Part shown: positions 6,294 through 8,804 of the stretch, piece after piece
Layout: each line of letters starts with the position of its first letter
How positions within the stretch are numbered: position 1 is the first letter of the stretch
Source: Bacteroidales bacterium
Lineage (GTDB): Bacteria > Bacteroidota > Bacteroidia > Bacteroidales > GCA-2711565
Length of the DNA stretch: 8,804 nt
NCBI GenBank assembly: GCA_029938505.1
Contig: JAOZUV010000062.1
Span: 1 to 8,804, forward strand
Reading direction: 5' to 3'
The notes under the pieces: generated by a model
Told to the model about the DNA's origin: nothing
Seen by the model: only the letters and a program-made list of their open reading frames with translations
Database searches by the model: none
Translations under genes and position numbers: made by a program

Positions 6294-7694
6294 ATGAAAA
6301 AAATCAATTTATTAGCAGTAATCATGCTTATGAGCATAAGCTCGATAAGCTTCGGACAAAATACTAAAGGCAATATCAGTAAGGAAGTACTGAAAGAGAT
6401 TAAAAAATCAGTTGTGGATGATTCAGACACCCGTGCACTCATAAACGCTGTGTCTGGAAATGACATAAAAAAACTTGTAATCAGCCGTGAAAATTACGGA
6501 CAGGTGAGTCATTATTTTTCGAATAAAGTAGAAATAAAAGGCATTACAAACCAAAAATCTTCGGGCAGATGTTGGTTATTTACAGGCTTAAACACTCTAC
6601 GCCCAAAGGTTATTGAAAACTTCAAAATGAAGAAATTCGAATTTTCACAAACCTATTCTTTTTTTTGGGATCAGTTAGAAAAATCAAATTTGTTTTTGGA
6701 AGCAATTATTGCAACTGGAGGGAAAACAAAAGATGACAAAACTGTTGATTGGCTATTTAAAAATCCTATTGGTGATGGTGGACAATGGACAACTTTTGCC
6801 GACATTGTTGAAAAATATGGTTTGGTTCCAAAATCAGCCATGCCTGAAACTTACCATAGCGAAAACACAAGAATGATGTCTAGCTTGATTCGCAAAAAAT
6901 TAAGAGAAGACGGAATGGAGTTACGTAAAATGATTGCCGAAAATGAAAAGATAAAGAAAATTAGTGCCAAAAAAATTGAAATGCTTGGAGATATTTATCG
7001 CATTCTAGTTTTAACACTGGGTACACCTCCTACCGAATTTACTTGGCAATACGAAAACAAAGAAGGTGAATTAAGTGAATTGAAATCCTATACTCCTGAA
7101 CAATTTTATAAAGAATACGTTGGCATTAACTTGAGAGATTATGTAATGTTAATGAATGACCCTTCAAGGCCTTACGATAAATTATACGAAGTTGAATACG
7201 ATAGAAGTATGTACGATGGATACAATTGGAAATATGTGAATTTAACTGCTGAAAAGATTAAAGCATTTGCTGAAAAATCAATTATTGCAAATGAAGCCAT
7301 GTATTTTTCATGTGATGTTGGCAAACAATTAAATGGAGATTATGGCACCCTCGATATTAATAATTACGATTATAATGATTTATTGGGTGTAAAATTTGGC
7401 ATGGATAAAAGTTGGAGAATTCAAACCTATGACAGCGGTTCATCACATGGAATGTCATTGGTTGGGTTCAACAAACTAAAAGATGGCACTATCGATAAAT
7501 GGTTACTCGAAAATAGTTGGGGACCTAGTCGTGGAAACAAAGGATTTCTGACAATGACCGATGAATGGTTTTCGGAGTATATGTTCAGACTTGTTGTAAA
7601 CAAAAAATATATTGATCCAAAAACACTTAAAATATTAGAACAAAAGGCGACTCTACTCCCACCTTGGGATCCTATGTTTGCTCCTGAACAATAA
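6294..7694 (+). CDS. Exported bleomycin-hydrolase-like cysteine aminopeptidase (C1B, PepC-like)
   Basis: A 466-residue papain-fold peptidase of the bleomycin hydrolase/PepC family, close to the normal length of about 450. These enzymes usually remove N-terminal residues from peptides. The active site is intact: Q87 of the oxyanion hole and nucleophile C93 in QKSSGRCWLF, H385 in SSHGMSLVGF, and N407 in LLENSWG. The closing MTDEWFSEYMFRLVVNKKY block is also characteristic. Unlike classical cytoplasmic members, it begins with a signal peptide: KK at 2-3, hydrophobic residues 5-19, and a likely signal peptidase I site after SFG at about residue 21. No lipobox cysteine is present. It should therefore act in the periplasm or outside, probably in peptide nutrition. 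Histidine is followed by Gly, where many relatives have Ala. The gene starts 30 bases after the SUI1 gene with no visible promoter, so readthrough from the lipid kinase operon is likely. A strong terminator follows. Confidence 0.92.
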   Translation: MKKINLLAVIMLMSISSISFGQNTKGNISKEVLKEIKKSVVDDSDTRALINAVSGNDIKKLVISRENYGQVSHYFSNKVEIKGITNQKSSGRCWLFTGLNTLRPKVIENFKMKKFEFSQTYSFFWDQLEKSNLFLEAIIATGGKTKDDKTVDWLFKNPIGDGGQWTTFADIVEKYGLVPKSAMPETYHSENTRMMSSLIRKKLREDGMELRKMIAENEKIKKISAKKIEMLGDIYRILVLTLGTPPTEFTWQYENKEGELSELKSYTPEQFYKEYVGINLRDYVMLMNDPSRPYDKLYEVEYDRSMYDGYNWKYVNLTAEKIKAFAEKSIIANEAMYFSCDVGKQLNGDYGTLDINNYDYNDLLGVKFGMDKSWRIQTYDSGSSHGMSLVGFNKLKDGTIDKWLLENSWGPSRGNKGFLTMTDEWFSEYMFRLVVNKKYIDPKTLKILEQKATLLPPWDPMFAPEQ

Positions 7695-7702
7695 ACGTAT
7701 AG

Positions 7703-7739
7703 AAAAGGCTGGGAAAATACTTCTCAGCCTTTTTATTTT
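7703..7739 (+). terminator. Rho-independent terminator after the peptidase gene
   Basis: A stem of about 13 pairs is formed by AAAAGGCTGGGAA (7703-7715) and TTCTCAGCCTTTT (7721-7733) around the loop AATAC. One pair is G-U, and a T-rich tail to 7739 follows. It starts nine bases after the peptidase stop and should close the lipid kinase-SUI1-peptidase transcript. The flanking A and T tracts could allow some function in the opposite direction. Confidence 0.88.
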
Positions 7740-7753
7740 GATTTAATCATTCT

Positions 7754-7761
7754 TATATTTG
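7754..7761 (+). promoter_or_regulatory. Bacteroidota-type -7 promoter element for the methyltransferase
   Basis: TATATTTG is a perfect TAnnTTTG match. It lies between the upstream terminator and the ATG at 7779, leaving a leader of only about 12 bases. No -33 TTG at standard spacing was found; the nearest TTG is 13 bases upstream. Confidence 0.6.
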
Positions 7762-7778
7762 TTGATTCTATAAGACCT

Positions 7779-8360
7779 ATGAAATTAGATAAAACATATT
7801 GGGATAATACATACATAAACAATAAAACTGGCTGGGATGTGGGTTACGCTGCTACGCCCCTTAAAGAGTATTTTGATCAATTAAGTGATAAATCAATTCG
7901 GATATTAATACCTGGTGCTGGCAATGCTTACGAAGTTGAATATTTGCATCAAAAAGAATTTGAAAATGTGTACTTACTGGATTTTGCTCCTACTCCCATC
8001 CTAAATTTTTTAAAAAGAAATCCAAGTTTCCCGAAAGATCACATTATAGAAGAAGATTTCTTTAGGCATAAAAATAAATATGATTTAATTGTTGAGCACA
8101 CTTTTCTGACATCTTTTCCTTCAAAATTACGCCCAGACTATGCTTCAAAAATGCATGAGCTTCTAAACAAAAACGGGAATTTAATTGGACTCCTTTTTAA
8201 TCATCAATTTCCTCAAAATCATCCTCCATATGGTGGCACTCCCGATGAATACTTAAAAATGTTTACACCTCACTTCAATATCAATATTTTTGAAACGGCT
8301 TATAACTCTATCAAGCCTCGGAAAAACAGAGAATTATTCATCAAGCTCAGTAAGAAATAA
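7779..8360 (+). CDS. SAM-dependent methyltransferase, thiopurine S-methyltransferase-like
   Basis: A 193-residue class I (Rossmann-fold) methyltransferase of the TPMT-like group, which includes thiol and halide methyltransferases. The SAM-binding glycine motif is ILIPGAGNAYEV at 42-53, followed by the acidic post-I residue D68 in VYLLDFA. Family features are the N-terminal YWDNTY and GWD (7-12 and 18-20), EHTFL (106-110) where relatives have a Cys-containing version, and PPYGG (149-153). It is soluble with no signal peptide. Short length and the motif set agree with bacterial TPMT-like enzymes, which methylate thiols, selenium or tellurium compounds, or halides. The substrate here is unknown. 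It has its own promoter and follows a strong terminator, so it is probably a single-gene transcript. Confidence 0.9.
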   Translation: MKLDKTYWDNTYINNKTGWDVGYAATPLKEYFDQLSDKSIRILIPGAGNAYEVEYLHQKEFENVYLLDFAPTPILNFLKRNPSFPKDHIIEEDFFRHKNKYDLIVEHTFLTSFPSKLRPDYASKMHELLNKNGNLIGLLFNHQFPQNHPPYGGTPDEYLKMFTPHFNINIFETAYNSIKPRKNRELFIKLSKK

Positions 8361-8369
8361 TTTGCTCAG

Positions 8370-8402
8370 AACCCTACGAAGGTTCATAATCCTCGCAGGG
8401 TT
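8370..8402 (+). repeat. Imperfect hairpin after the methyltransferase, possible terminator or dispersed palindromic repeat
   Basis: AACCCT (8370-8375) pairs with AGGGTT (8397-8402), CGA (8377-8379) with TCG (8393-8395), and GG (8381-8382) with CC (8391-8392). There is one A-C mismatch, one bulged A and the eight-base loop TTCATAAT. It begins nine bases after the methyltransferase stop, and TTTGC flanks it on both sides (8361-8365 and 8401-8405). No clean T tract follows, so it may be a weak terminator or one copy of the short palindromes scattered between genes in Bacteroidota. Confidence 0.55.
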
Positions 8403-8449
8403 TGCAAAAATTTACCCCTTTTTAACTTTCTTTTCTAAATAATATTATT

Positions 8450-8457
8450 TATATTTG
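8450..8457 (+). promoter_or_regulatory. Bacteroidota-type -7 promoter element for the last gene
   Basis: TATATTTG matches TAnnTTTG perfectly. Transcription would start near 8462 and leave a leader of about 40 very AT-rich bases before the ATG at 8503. No -33 TTG is visible at standard spacing. Confidence 0.6.
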
Positions 8458-8502
8458 TTATAAATAGCATTCTTTTTACACTAATTATTAAACTCTTACA
8501 TT

Positions 8503-8804
8503 ATGACTAATAACCTAAATGAAATCATTGAAACTATTGGAACTATTGAAAAAAAGGAAAGCCTTATTACTGTTGATTCTTACGATTTAGTTCTAGAATC
8601 CTTACATCCTTTTCCAGGATATCATGGAACATCAGTTCCAGATAAAACGAATCCTAAGTCAATTTTTCTAGTCCTTAAAAACAATTATCCCGATGAGGAT
8701 ATTGTTCGTACAATTCTGAAAATTAAAGAGGAATTTCATGCTAATTTTGATGCATCACCAGGGACAATCTCTATCTTAAATAAGGTTGAACCCTGCATCA
8801 GACT
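8503..8804 (+). CDS. Unrecognised protein, N-terminal 100 residues (runs off the right edge)
   Basis: An open frame from the ATG at 8503 to the window edge with no stop, giving 100 complete codons. I do not recognise the family. The N-terminus (MTNNLNEIIETIGTIEKKES) has no signal peptide or membrane segment. It is followed by a mixed alpha/beta stretch with HPFPGYHG (35-42), a beta strand IFLVLKNNY (54-62), a predicted helix over about 64-78 and FDASPGTISI (82-91). This regular secondary-structure pattern, codon use like the neighbouring genes, and a perfect -7 promoter box 45 bases upstream support a real coding gene for a cytoplasmic globular protein. No function is proposed. Confidence 0.75.
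   Translation, partial: MTNNLNEIIETIGTIEKKESLITVDSYDLVLESLHPFPGYHGTSVPDKTNPKSIFLVLKNNYPDEDIVRTILKIKEEFHANFDASPGTISILNKVEPCIR

Noticed and set aside
6278..6466. Minus-strand hydrophobic open frame of 62 codons over the start of the peptidase gene
   Set aside because: Its hydrophobic look mirrors the signal-peptide coding stretch on the other strand. No promoter or start signal supports a small membrane protein.
1..8804. CRISPR array, defence island, insertion sequence, tRNA or rRNA gene
   Set aside because: I found no regularly spaced repeats, transposase motifs, paired terminal repeats or structural RNA sequences. Every large open stretch is explained by the listed genes.

Overview
The window looks like chromosomal DNA from a member of the Bacteroidota. 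It is AT-rich, almost no gene has a Shine-Dalgarno sequence, and several intergenic gaps carry the TAnnTTTG -7 promoter element typical of this phylum. A citrate lyase alongside housekeeping genes would suit a fermentative or facultatively anaerobic member (Bacteroidales/Marinilabiliales-like), but that placement is inference.

Layout. The left part (1-4836) is on the minus strand. Reading in the direction of transcription: a CitD-CitE fusion (start about 4836), citF (start 3595), a stand-alone receiver-domain response regulator with its own promoter (start about 1929), and a RecQ-family helicase that runs off the left edge (start 1401, 467 codons visible). The right part is on the plus strand: a diacylglycerol/lipid kinase (5028-5915), a SUI1/YciH-type initiation-factor homologue (5919-6263) and an exported bleomycin-hydrolase-like C1 peptidase (6294-7694), closed by a clear intrinsic terminator. 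Then come a thiopurine-methyltransferase-like SAM methyltransferase (7779-8360) with its own promoter, a hairpin element, and the first 100 codons of an unrecognised protein (from 8503). The two halves diverge from a short intergenic region at about 4837-5027.

How the genes relate. The citDE-citF pair encodes all three subunit types of an ACP-dependent citrate (or citramalate) lyase in two polypeptides, but no citC, citX, citG or transporter gene lies beside it. The ACP domain also seems to have Arg where the prosthetic-group serine normally sits, with a serine one place later. This compact and possibly altered lyase is the most interesting thing in the window. The lipid kinase, SUI1 and peptidase genes are closely spaced and probably form one transcript, but they share no obvious pathway. 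I see no CRISPR array, insertion sequence, phage gene, tRNA, rRNA or defence cassette.
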